Below, one piece after another: positions 17,640 to 25,502 of a stretch of 34,165 nucleotides of DNA (position 1 is the stretch's first letter; every line of letters begins with the position of its first letter). Below the pieces are notes generated by a model. That model was given only the letters and a program-made list of their open reading frames with translations, ran no database searches and was not told the DNA's origin. The stretch is taken from NCBI GenBank assembly GCA_022827685.1, contig JAJEIH010000126.1:1-34165 (forward strand), given 5' to 3'. The DNA comes from Alphaproteobacteria bacterium. GTDB taxonomy: Bacteria; Pseudomonadota; Alphaproteobacteria; Bin95. A program made the position numbers and the translations under genes.

Positions 17640-19139
17640 TCAGAAGCTGTGGGCGCCGTGGGCGCCGAGGCTCATGACATATTGCAGGATGAGCTGGTTG
17701 TCGCGCACATCGCCGAAGGTTTCGCGGTTGTACTGGAGCCGGACGCGCCCGAACTCGCTGTTGGTCCAGTCCAGCATGGTGCTGAATGTGGAGATGTCGT
17801 TGTCCAGTTCCGCATCGCTCGGCGGCGACAGCCGCGCATACCGGGCGCCGACCCGCCACTGGGGCAGGAATTTGTATACCGCCTGCGCATACCAGCCATT
17901 GGCATCCCCGTTGAGGCGCTCGAATTCAGCCTCCATTTCGCAGACCTCATGGCCGTGGGTTTCCTCTGTGCCGTCAATTTCGCCGCTGTTGTCTACGTCC
18001 CCAGGGTCTACGCAGTGCTCCTCTTCCAGCGTGTACACACCCGACTCGCTGCGGCGGAAATATTCGCCCTGGAGGATCAGTTCCTGCTCCCGCGCATTGC
18101 CTGTCGGAGCCAGGGTGTAGCGGAAATCGACGCCGAAAAGCCGCGTGTCGCCTGCGAACGAACCCTCGGAGAAGTACTCGGCATGGCCGGGCTCGTCTTC
18201 ATGGTCATTACCTGCTTCTCCCTCGTGCTCGTCCTCCTCCCCGTGCCCGTGCTCGTCCTCATGCGGGGCGCCGGCGCGGCCATGGGCTTCGCCGTCCAGC
18301 ACATAGGCCCCGAGCCGCAGCGCCGAGTTGAGGCCGACATCGCCGCCGACGCGCGCATAGGCGGACCAGGCTTCGCGGCCGGACTCGGAGCCGCCGAAGG
18401 GCGTGTCGCCGCCGCGGAAGAGGCCGCCGCCGATCTCGCTGTAAATGTCGCCCGGAATCACGACCGAAAGCTCGGCGCCGTCATCGTTGTAGGCCCCGTC
18501 CAGAAACGCCCGGTAGGGAAGCGGCCGGTCGCTGAAATCGTCGGCGTGGGCGTGCTGCTCGTTCAGGTAGCCGAAGGTCCAGAGCGCCCGGCCCGCCTTG
18601 AGCCGGACCCCGTCCGGCAGGCCCGAGCCGGCCAGGGTCTGGATATAGGCCTCCTCGAGCTCGACCTCCGTCTCGCCGTCATGGGCGCCGAGGCCGAGTG
18701 TCAGGCCCCCGCGGAACTTGTCGTCGATATTGCCCGACATCGATACTTCGCTGTGGCCGAGCGAGAAGCCCTTTTCCGGGCGTTCGGACTCATGGCCGAG
18801 CTGGAAGCCGGGAAGCCCCACCTCCTCGTCGGAGCGGTCCACGAACATGGCGTTGAGGACGACGCCGAGGGCCGGATTGAAGGCGTTGTCTCCGGTCCGC
18901 ATGGTCGGCTTCGAGGCCGGGGCGGCCTGCCCGTCGGCGGCCGGAGGCTTGGCCTTCATCGCGGCGATCTGGGCCTCCAGCGCCGCAATGCGCTTTTCGT
19001 AGTCCTGCTTCAGCGCGTCGATCTGCGCGGCCAGTTCTTCCGCCGTGGGCGGCCCCGACTGCGCCTCGGCCAGCGAGACGGCGAACAGGACCGGCAGCCC
19101 CATGGCCGCCATTCTCACAAACCCGGCAATTTTACGCAT
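17640..19139 (-). CDS. Outer-membrane porin-like protein with His/acidic metal loop
   Basis: 499-aa outer-membrane protein, first gene of the metal-uptake operon. Residues 1-27 form a signal peptide (SLAEAQ). A coiled coil follows (about 32-64), as in trimeric porins. The rest alternates in beta-strand fashion and ends in Phe (GAHGAHSF), the usual outer-membrane sorting signal. Residues 286-320 hold a run of His, Asp and Glu (PHEDEHGHG, EEDEHEGEAG, NDHEDEPGHA), and a second acidic patch with two Cys follows (HCVDPGDVDNSGEIDG, HGHEVCEME). These look like surface loops that gather metal. Together with the ZnuA-like gene and the Zur-like box, zinc uptake is the likely role. It is not a TonB receptor, since no plug domain is seen. 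Confidence 0.8.
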   Translation of the reverse strand: MRKIAGFVRMAAMGLPVLFAVSLAEAQSGPPTAEELAAQIDALKQDYEKRIAALEAQIAAMKAKPPAADGQAAPASKPTMRTGDNAFNPALGVVLNAMFVDRSDEEVGLPGFQLGHESERPEKGFSLGHSEVSMSGNIDDKFRGGLTLGLGAHDGETEVELEEAYIQTLAGSGLPDGVRLKAGRALWTFGYLNEQHAHADDFSDRPLPYRAFLDGAYNDDGAELSVVIPGDIYSEIGGGLFRGGDTPFGGSESGREAWSAYARVGGDVGLNSALRLGAYVLDGEAHGRAGAPHEDEHGHGEEDEHEGEAGNDHEDEPGHAEYFSEGSFAGDTRLFGVDFRYTLAPTGNAREQELILQGEYFRRSESGVYTLEEEHCVDPGDVDNSGEIDGTEETHGHEVCEMEAEFERLNGDANGWYAQAVYKFLPQWRVGARYARLSPPSDAELDNDISTFSTMLDWTNSEFGRVRLQYNRETFGDVRDNQLILQYVMSLGAHGAHSF

Positions 19140-19193
19140 CGACGTTCCTCCGACAGCCTCTCCTCGCGAAAGGCCTCCCCAAGCACGCAGTCA

Positions 19194-19218
19194 GTGATAC
19201 TGTATAACATAACATTTC
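19194..19218 (-). promoter_or_regulatory. Zur-like operator at the metal operon promoter
   Basis: On the minus strand this reads GAAATGTTATGTTATACAGT and on to ATCAC. The first ten bases equal one half of the E. coli Zur consensus; the second half is a poorer match. A perfect TTGACA (-35) lies just upstream at 19220-19225, so a bound repressor would block the promoter. It is 55-79 bp before the porin start. The assignment fits the gene content but is by motif only. Confidence 0.55.
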
Positions 19219-19219
19219 T

Positions 19220-19225
19220 TGTCAA
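19220..19225 (-). promoter_or_regulatory. -35 box of the metal-uptake operon promoter
   Basis: TTGACA on the minus strand is a perfect sigma70 -35 hexamer. TACAGT, 15 bp downstream, matches four of six -10 bases. The box abuts the Zur-like site. Confidence 0.5.
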
Positions 19226-19271
19226 CAGCGGCCCGGGCTCGGGCCTGGCGGCGGCGCCGGCCGCCCGGAAG

Positions 19272-19404
19272 CCCCTCCCCCGCTTGCGGGGGAGGACGGG
19301 TGGGGGCCCGCTTCCGCGCCAGCGGAAGCGGCGGTCGAAGCCCGGCAACCGTCCGTCGCGCCGAGGGACCCTCTCCCGGCCTCTCCCGCCCAGCGGGAGA
19401 GGGG
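19272..19404. repeat. Palindromic intergenic repeat, copy 1
   Basis: 133 bp, similar by eye to copy 2 at 19450-19581 over its full length. It begins with a hairpin (CCTCCCCCGC / GCGGGGGAGG, TT loop) and ends with another (CTCTCCCGC / GCGGGAGAG, CCA loop). The middle holds the shared GCCCGGCAACCGTCC and CCGAGGGACCCTCTCCC blocks. It resembles mobile intergenic repeats of high-GC bacteria and may also end transcription. Confidence 0.8.
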
Positions 19405-19449
19405 TTTCATGGGAGCCGTCCAAGAGCCTTCTCCCGCCTGCCTTCTCTT

Positions 19450-19581
19450 CCCCTCCCCCGTTTGCGGGAGGACGGGTGGGGGGCCGCTTTCGCGGCAGCG
19501 GAAGCGGCGGGCGGAGCCCGGCAACCGTCCGCGCGCGCCGAGGGACCCTCTCCCGACCTCTCCCGCCCAGCGGGAGAGGGG
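19450..19581. repeat. Palindromic intergenic repeat, copy 2
   Basis: 132 bp, same orientation as copy 1, with the same two end hairpins and internal blocks and scattered substitutions or single-base gaps. The copies are 45 bp apart, so they form a tandem pair. Confidence 0.8.
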
Positions 19582-19665
19582 AATGGAGGAAGGCGGGAGG
19601 GGAGAAACGCCGAACGCCGTTAATAGGAGTCCCGCATCGCGCGCCCTGGCGTTCGGCGGCGGGGA

Positions 19666-21807
19666 CTATGCGAGGGCGGCGGCGCGCACTTCTTCGGGCG
19701 TGAAGGGAATTCGCCGCAGCCTGAGCCCGGTCGCGGCATGAACGGCATTGGCGATCGCGGCTGCGGTGGGGCCAGCCGTTGCTTCCCCGGCACCGAGGAA
19801 CGGCTGCCGACCGGGGTCGATCAGCACGGTCTCGAAGGAAGGCGCATTGTCGAAGCCCAGGATCGGGTAGGCGTCCCAGTCCCGGCTGGTGATGCCCTCC
19901 CGGTCGAATGCCACCGCTTCGTGCAGCGTCCAGCTTGCCGCCTGGATGACCCCGCCTTCGAGCTGCGCGGCGAGGCCGGCGCGGTCCACGATCTCGCCCG
20001 CATCGGCGGCGATGACGCAGCGTTCGAGCCGGATTTCGGCCGCATCGCTCACCGAGACTTCCATGACGACCGCGGCATAGGCGGCGCTGTTCTTGTATTG
20101 CGCGAATCCGAGCCCGCGCCCCCGGCCTTCCGGGCAGTCCGCGCCCGAAGGATCGAGGCGCGCCGCCGCCGCCTCGATGACGGCGCGGCCGCGCGGGTCC
20201 GAAAGGTGGCGGAGCCGGAAGGATACCGGGTCGCAGCCTGCTTCCCCCGCCAGCTCGTCCATGAAGGATTCGATGGCGAAGACATTGGCGTAGGCGCCGA
20301 GCGAGCGCAGCGCCGAGACCCGGAGCGGCATGTCCCGCACCAGATGCTTCACAAGGCGCTTCTGCGGCAGGTCGTAGAGCGGGTCGAGATTGCGGTGGAT
20401 GCCCATATGGCGCCCCATCGCCGGGCCCATGACGGGCGGGGCCAGCGGCTCGGCGAGGAAGCGGGCGGAGAGCAGCCGCGCCGCGCCCATCCTGCCGGGG
20501 CCGGGGCGGGGCCGCATGGAATAGGTGTCGCTGTATGTCTCATGCGACCAGGCGGCGATCCTGCCATCGCCGTCGAGGCTCGCGCGCAGGTCCATCGAGG
20601 CGCAGGACCCGTAGGGCTCCCAGGCATGCTCCTCCCCCCGCATCCATTTGAGCATCACCGGCCCGCCGGGCAGCGCGCGGGCAATGAGCGCCGCATCGAA
20701 GGCGGCGTCGTCCGCGCCGTTATGGCCGTAGCAGCCGGCCCCCGGCGCATGGACGGTGCGGACCGCCCCGGGCTCCATGCCGAACGCCTCCGCCAGCGCG
20801 GCGCGCAGGACATAGACGCCCTGGCTGTGGGTATGGATGGTCAACAGGCCGTCGGCGAAGTTCGCCATAGCCGCCGACGGGCCGAGCGAGCCGTGCATCT
20901 GGTAGGGCCGTTCGTAGCGCGCTTCGAGCGTGGCGGCGCCATCGGCCGGCGGCGGGACCGGCGCCTCGACCGGAGTGCCGTCGACAACCGGCAGGCTCAC
21001 CCGTTCGTTGGCGCGTAGGCTTTCGTATATGTCGCGGGTCTCAAGCCCGCCGCCTATATCCCAGGACGCGGCGGCGGCAAGCCTCTCGGCCGCCCTGACC
21101 GCCGCATATTCGTCGGCTGCCGCGACCGCAAGGAAACTGCCGTCGCGCACGACCTCGACGCCTTCCGCAGCAAGGCGCCCGACCACGGCTTCGTCCAGGG
21201 CCGCGAGCCGCGCATGGTAATGCGGCGGGCGCACCATGCGCGCATGCAGCATGCCGGGCAGGCTCATGTCATGGAGGAAATAAGGCCGCCCCCGGACCAG
21301 CGCCTCCATCGCCCGCGCCGTCGCGGCGGTCCCGACATGGCCGAGGGCCTCGCGCGGCCTGAGCGGCGCAGCCGGATCGACGTCGATCCCGAACGGCCTG
21401 CCGGCGGCGAGTTCCCAATAGCTCGTCTTCCGGTTAGTGGCGCGCGAGTGGATCGCCCCGTCATCGACCTCCAGAGCCGCAACATCCACATCGAGCATCC
21501 GCGCGGCCCGCTCCAGCAGATGCCGCCGCGCCGTCGCCGCCGCCAGCCGGACCGCATTGCCCGTCCGGGCCATCGACTGGCTGCCCGAGGTAAAGCCCTC
21601 GTCCGGCGAGCGACCGGTCTCCACCCGCGCGACCTCCACCCGGCCGGGGTCGATATCGAGCTCGTCCGCAACCAGCAGGGCGACGGCCGTGGAGATGCGC
21701 TGGCCGATATCGACCTTGCCGCTGCGGACGGTGACGGTCCCGCCGGCATCGAAGGCCAGCCAGTCGTCCAGCGCGGGATTGCTCAGGAGGCTGGGGTTAG
21801 CCGCCAT
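19666..21807 (-). CDS. Molybdenum hydroxylase large subunit (xanthine oxidase family)
   Basis: 713-aa molybdopterin-binding subunit related to IorB and aldehyde oxidases; it hydroxylates a carbon next to N or oxidises an aldehyde with water as oxygen donor. The active-site glutamate is E675 in GAGEATAGPTAAAIANAV. Early residues VTVRSGKVDIGQRISTAV and TSGSQSMARTG are typical of the IorB type. No Tat signal is seen, so it is probably cytoplasmic. ATG at 21807 overlaps the small-subunit gene by 11 bp; the longer open frame upstream only overlays that gene. There is no FAD (medium) subunit gene nearby, as in IorAB-type two-subunit enzymes. Substrate is unknown. Confidence 0.93.
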   Translation of the reverse strand: MAANPSLLSNPALDDWLAFDAGGTVTVRSGKVDIGQRISTAVALLVADELDIDPGRVEVARVETGRSPDEGFTSGSQSMARTGNAVRLAAATARRHLLERAARMLDVDVAALEVDDGAIHSRATNRKTSYWELAAGRPFGIDVDPAAPLRPREALGHVGTAATARAMEALVRGRPYFLHDMSLPGMLHARMVRPPHYHARLAALDEAVVGRLAAEGVEVVRDGSFLAVAAADEYAAVRAAERLAAAASWDIGGGLETRDIYESLRANERVSLPVVDGTPVEAPVPPPADGAATLEARYERPYQMHGSLGPSAAMANFADGLLTIHTHSQGVYVLRAALAEAFGMEPGAVRTVHAPGAGCYGHNGADDAAFDAALIARALPGGPVMLKWMRGEEHAWEPYGSCASMDLRASLDGDGRIAAWSHETYSDTYSMRPRPGPGRMGAARLLSARFLAEPLAPPVMGPAMGRHMGIHRNLDPLYDLPQKRLVKHLVRDMPLRVSALRSLGAYANVFAIESFMDELAGEAGCDPVSFRLRHLSDPRGRAVIEAAAARLDPSGADCPEGRGRGLGFAQYKNSAAYAAVVMEVSVSDAAEIRLERCVIAADAGEIVDRAGLAAQLEGGVIQAASWTLHEAVAFDREGITSRDWDAYPILGFDNAPSFETVLIDPGRQPFLGAGEATAGPTAAAIANAVHAATGLRLRRIPFTPEEVRAAALA

Positions 21808-22270
21808 CGGCCGCCCCGGCCACGAGCCGGTCCACCGCCCGCAGCACGTCGGCATGCGCGCCGCAGCGGCAGAGATGGCCCTCCAGCGCCTCGACCGCGC
21901 CCCGCCGGTCCGGGCGCTCCGCCGCCTCAAGATAGGCGGTCAGCGCGACGACCAGCCCGCTCGTGCAGTAGCCGCATTGGGCCGCGCCGGCCTCCAGGAA
22001 GGCGCGCTGCACCGGGTTGAAGTCCCCGTCATCCGCCAGGCCCTCGACGGTCGTAATCGCGCGCGCCTCGAATTCGGAGACGGCGCGGACGCAACTCAGC
22101 ACCTTCTCGCCGTCGGCCATCACGGCGCAGGCCCCGCACTGCTCCAGCCCGCAACCGAGCTTCGCGCCCATCAGGCCGAGTTCGTTGCGCAGCACGAAGA
22201 TCAGCGGCGTCGCCGGGTCCGCCTCGACGTCGCTGACCGCGCCGTTAACATTGAGGACGACCCTGCCCAT
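21797..22270 (-). CDS. (2Fe-2S) small subunit of molybdenum hydroxylase
   Basis: 157-aa electron-transfer subunit with two [2Fe-2S] clusters. The plant-ferredoxin-type cluster uses C40, C45, C48 and C60 (CGLEQCGAC then C). The second uses C99, C102, C134 and C136 (QCGYC and HLCRC). Residues LNVNG near the start and the GLADDGDFNPVQRAF linker are family marks. It is the usual partner of the large subunit and overlaps it by 11 bp; it lies 20 bp after the HdrD-like Fe-S gene. IorA is the closest named type. Confidence 0.95.
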   Translation of the reverse strand: MGRVVLNVNGAVSDVEADPATPLIFVLRNELGLMGAKLGCGLEQCGACAVMADGEKVLSCVRAVSEFEARAITTVEGLADDGDFNPVQRAFLEAGAAQCGYCTSGLVVALTAYLEAAERPDRRGAVEALEGHLCRCGAHADVLRAVDRLVAGAADGG

Positions 22271-22290
22271 TCACGAACGGCGCCGGCGGT

Positions 22291-23595
22291 TCAGCGCGGC
22301 CGGGCCAGCTCGTCGAGGCCGCCGGCGAATTCCCTGCTCGCCAGCATGTCCGGGAGCAGCGAGGCGAGCCACTCGGAGTCGACCGACACGCCGTTCCACT
22401 CCAGCGAGGGCATGGACCTGTCCGCCAGCGCCTGCCAGTCGCCGGCCATCCGCCAGCCCGACAGCAGGTCCTCGCGCGGCTCGCCGCCAAGGGCGCGCAC
22501 GAGGAAATCGGTGAAATTGACGACCGGCGGCCCCTGCGTCTCGGCCCCGGCGGACAGCTGCGCATGGCAGCCGTGGTAGAGCGAGACCAGCGCGTCCACC
22601 TGCTTATCTTCCGCCATCGCATAGGTCGCCTTGCGCCGCTCCGCCTTCAGGCCGGGAGAGCGGTCCTGGCCGGAGCCGCCGCAGGTATATCCCGACTCCC
22701 ACGCGATGCCGGCGATTTCCAGCCCCGGCACATCGCCCAGCAGGCGGGCGACATTCTCTCCGAGGTCGGCCATGCCCTCATGCGCGTGGAGGAGCACCCG
22801 CATCGGCACTTCCGTCGTGTAGAGGCCGCGCAGCCGCTCCTCGTGCTCGACCAGGTAGCCGGTCACATGCTCGAAGGCGAAGGCCGCCTCCCCGTAGCCT
22901 TCCACCGTCTCCCCGATATGCAGCTGGCAGGACGGGCACCAGCTCAGTACGCGCTCGGGCTGGAAGTCCCCGAACCGTTTCAGCGTCCCGTCGGTCACGC
23001 GGCCGCCGGCCTCCGTCTCGCCTTCCCACTTGGTGTGGATGATGCCGCAGCAGGCCGCCGGCCCGCCGAGGACCTCGTAATCGACCTCTATGGCGTCGAG
23101 CACATACATGGCGTTGAACAGCAGGTGCGGCGTGCGCACCGCATTGCAGCCGACATAGAAGACCACCGGGACGGACCGCGGCTTCGGCGGCTGCAACAGC
23201 CTTGCAAGGTCGGCCGGGGCAAGCTGCATCGCCGCCATCAGCCGGATGGCGCGCGCCATCTTGCGGAAGAGCTGCGGCGTGTCGGAATGCGTTTCGGCGG
23301 ATTTGCCGGCGGCGAGCATCACCATGTTGCGCGGGTTGACGCCCTCGGGACAGGCGGGGATGCACGCGCCGCAGCCATTGCACTGATGCGCCCAGGCGGC
23401 CGCCGGCCCGTCCAGCCGCCCGCCGTCCCGCAACACCTGCAACACGCCGCCCGCAACCGCCCCCGGCTCCGCGTCCGAAATCCCCGCATGGGGCACCACG
23501 GGGCAGGCCTCGACACAGGCGCCGCAGCTTGTGCAGGCCGAGACGATCTCCTCCGCCCGCGCGGCCATGAAGGATGTCAGCGAACCGTCCGGCAT
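22291..23595 (-). CDS. HdrD/GlpC-like Fe-S oxidoreductase with two CCG domains
   Basis: 434-aa iron-sulfur protein. Two [4Fe-4S] clusters are marked by C21-C24-C27-C31 and C72-C75-C78-C82 (CTSCGAC...CP and CNGCGAC...CP). The C-terminal part carries CCG-type repeats (YVGCN then GGPAACCG; then YTCGGSG and YHGCHAQL), as in HdrB, HdrD and GlpC. Such proteins move electrons between thiols, quinones and flavoproteins. A role in passing electrons from the molybdenum hydroxylase, which has no FAD subunit, is inferred from the operon. No membrane anchor is seen. It starts 39 bp after the LLM gene. Confidence 0.9.
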   Translation of the reverse strand: MPDGSLTSFMAARAEEIVSACTSCGACVEACPVVPHAGISDAEPGAVAGGVLQVLRDGGRLDGPAAAWAHQCNGCGACIPACPEGVNPRNMVMLAAGKSAETHSDTPQLFRKMARAIRLMAAMQLAPADLARLLQPPKPRSVPVVFYVGCNAVRTPHLLFNAMYVLDAIEVDYEVLGGPAACCGIIHTKWEGETEAGGRVTDGTLKRFGDFQPERVLSWCPSCQLHIGETVEGYGEAAFAFEHVTGYLVEHEERLRGLYTTEVPMRVLLHAHEGMADLGENVARLLGDVPGLEIAGIAWESGYTCGGSGQDRSPGLKAERRKATYAMAEDKQVDALVSLYHGCHAQLSAGAETQGPPVVNFTDFLVRALGGEPREDLLSGWRMAGDWQALADRSMPSLEWNGVSVDSEWLASLLPDMLASREFAGGLDELARPR

Positions 23596-23634
23596 CGAAG
23601 CCTCCTCATATACGGCGCCGGCCGCCCTGCCCGC

Positions 23635-24672
23635 TCAGGCTGCGGCCTCGGCCACCGTGCGGACCGCCTCCGGCGTCGCGCCCGTCAGCGCGATGCCGGC
23701 GACGCGGCCGGCGGCGATGGCGTCCTTCCACGCGCCCAGCCGGTCGCGGATGCGGGCCTTGTCGCCAAGCAGCGCCACGCTGTCCACCAGCTCGTCCGGC
23801 AGCGCGGCGCTCGCTTCCTTGCGCTGGCCGGAGAGGAACAGGTCCTGCACCTTGCGCGCCTCGTCCTCGTAACCCATGCGGGCGACATAATCGTTGTAGA
23901 AGTTCTTGTCGCGCGCGCCCATGCCGCCGACATAGAACGCCAGATGGTCGCGCACCGGGGCCCGGCAGGCCTCCAGGTCGTCGCCGACGCGGACCGGCAC
24001 GAAGGGCACGACCTCGAAATCGTCGGCCGTCTTGCCGTTGCCGGCCCTGGCGAGGCCGTCCGCGATCGGCTCCGCGAAGACATCGCTCTCAGGGTCCATG
24101 AAGACCGGGATCACCCCGTCGGCCACCTCCGCGGCGGTGCGCACGCCGGCCGGCGTGATCGCGGCGGTGTAGATCGTGAGGTCCGGGTCGGGATGCAGGA
24201 TGGTCTTGAGCGGCTTACCGAGGCCGGTGGCGCCCGGCCCGTGATAGGGGATGTCGTAATGCTCGCCGTGATGCTCCAGCACGCCCTCGCGCCGCAGGAT
24301 CTGGCGGATGATCGAGATATATTCGCGGGTGCGCGCCAGCGGCTTGCCGAAGGGCACGCCATGCCAGCCCTCGATCACCTGCGGCCCCGACGGGCCGATG
24401 CCGAGCACAAAGCGCCCGCCTGACATCTCCTGCAGGGTCATCGAGGTCATGGCCGCCAGCGCCGGCGAGCGCGACTGCATCTGGACGATGGCCGTGCCGA
24501 CCTTGATGCGCGAGGTCTGCGCCAGCAGCCAGGCGGCGGGCGTGATCGCGTCCGTGCCCCAGGCCTCCGAGGTCCAGCACATCTCGTAGCCGAGGCGCTC
24601 GGCCTCCTGCACGAGCGCCACCTTGTCCGCCATGTCGCCGCCGCTGTAGCCGAGCGTGATGCCGAGCCGCAT
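23635..24672 (-). CDS. LLM-class flavin/F420-type oxidoreductase
   Basis: 345-aa luciferase-like monooxygenase-fold protein. It begins MRLGITLGYSGGDMADKVAL and has the barrel marks AERLGYEMCWTSEAWGTDAI, TAIVQMQSRSPALAAMT and FVLGIGPSGPQVIEGWHG. These most resemble the actinobacterial-type F420-dependent LLM group, but the cofactor (F420 or FMN) cannot be decided from sequence. GGGGGAGA sits just before the ATG. It is the first gene of the operon with the Fe-S protein and molybdenum hydroxylase, which suggests a joint catabolic path for a substrate not identifiable here. Confidence 0.9.
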   Translation of the reverse strand: MRLGITLGYSGGDMADKVALVQEAERLGYEMCWTSEAWGTDAITPAAWLLAQTSRIKVGTAIVQMQSRSPALAAMTSMTLQEMSGGRFVLGIGPSGPQVIEGWHGVPFGKPLARTREYISIIRQILRREGVLEHHGEHYDIPYHGPGATGLGKPLKTILHPDPDLTIYTAAITPAGVRTAAEVADGVIPVFMDPESDVFAEPIADGLARAGNGKTADDFEVVPFVPVRVGDDLEACRAPVRDHLAFYVGGMGARDKNFYNDYVARMGYEDEARKVQDLFLSGQRKEASAALPDELVDSVALLGDKARIRDRLGAWKDAIAAGRVAGIALTGATPEAVRTVAEAAA

Positions 24673-24761
24673 CGCGTTTCTCCCCCGAAATCGTCGCCGG
24701 CGACCTTAGCGGCAAACCGGCTTCCCCGCTATCCTTGGCCGTCGGCACAGAGGACAGCGGC

Positions 24762-25493
24762 ATGGCCAGCGAACGGGAACGGGCAAGCGCGGCGGGGCGG
24801 CGGCCCATCGGCAGTGCGGAGGTGGCGCAGCGCCATTGGGAGGGCTTCGAGGGCAGCACCCTCACCGGCCCGGGAACGGTCGTGGAGCCGGTGGACCCGG
24901 ACCGGGACGCCGCCGGCCTCCACAAGGCCGGGATCGCGGGCGAGGAGCCGGACCGCATCTGGGACTGGCTCGGCTACGGCCCCTTCGCCGGCGCGGACGC
25001 CGTGCATGAATGGCTCACCGGCTGCGCCGCGTCGAAGGACCCGCTCTTCATGGTCTATCGCGACCGGGCCACGGGCGTTCCGGGCGGCATGGGCAGCTTC
25101 ATGGAGATCAGGCAGGCCGCCGGCGTCGGCGAGATCGGCAATATCTGGTTCGGCCGCGGCTGGCAGCGCGACATCCGCGCGACGGAAGTGCTCTCGCTGA
25201 TGATGCACCATGTGCTGGAGACGCGCGGCTACCGGCGGCTGGAATGGAAGTGCAACGCGCTGAACGCCGGCTCGCGCTCGGCGGCGCTCCGCCTCGGCTT
25301 CCGCTACGAGGGCCTCTTCCTCAACCACCTGATCGTCAAGGGCCGCAGCCGCGACACCGCCTGGTTCTCCCTGACCGCCGAGGAATGGCCCGCCGTCCGC
25401 GACGCCCACGCCCGCTGGTTCGCGCCGGAGAATTTCGACGCCGACGGACGGCAGAAGGTGTCGCTGAGCGAGCTTACGCGGGCGCTCTGGTGA
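24762..25493 (+). CDS. GNAT-family N-acetyltransferase (RimJ/RimL-like)
   Basis: 243-aa acetyltransferase of the RimJ/RimL-type GNAT group. The N-terminal block PLTGPGTVVEPVD-like sequence (STLTGPGTVVEPVD) and the core VGEIGNIWFGRGWQRDIRATE, RRLEWKCNALNAGSRSAALRLGFRYEG are typical; the latter is the acetyl-CoA-binding stretch. ATG at 24762 with AGAGGA at 24749-24754 is chosen over TTG at 24735. It is divergent from the LLM operon (89-bp gap) and converges with uvrC 9 bp on. Target is unknown. Confidence 0.9.
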   Translation: MASERERASAAGRRPIGSAEVAQRHWEGFEGSTLTGPGTVVEPVDPDRDAAGLHKAGIAGEEPDRIWDWLGYGPFAGADAVHEWLTGCAASKDPLFMVYRDRATGVPGGMGSFMEIRQAAGVGEIGNIWFGRGWQRDIRATEVLSLMMHHVLETRGYRRLEWKCNALNAGSRSAALRLGFRYEGLFLNHLIVKGRSRDTAWFSLTAEEWPAVRDAHARWFAPENFDADGRQKVSLSELTRALW

Positions 25494-25502
25494 GGCGGCG
25501 CC

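Larger units (their letters stand above)
19140..19665. other. Intergenic region with promoter and duplicated palindromic element
   Basis: This 526-bp gap between the molybdenum hydroxylase operon and the metal-uptake operon (both minus strand) contains the metal operon promoter at its left end and two copies of a palindromic repeat. I see no gene in it. Confidence 0.6.

Noticed and set aside
16314-19703. Open frame of 1129 codons on the plus strand opposite the metal-uptake operon
   Set aside because: It runs opposite three genes with clear family matches on the minus strand, and its product has no recognisable domain. Long empty frames are expected in high-GC DNA.
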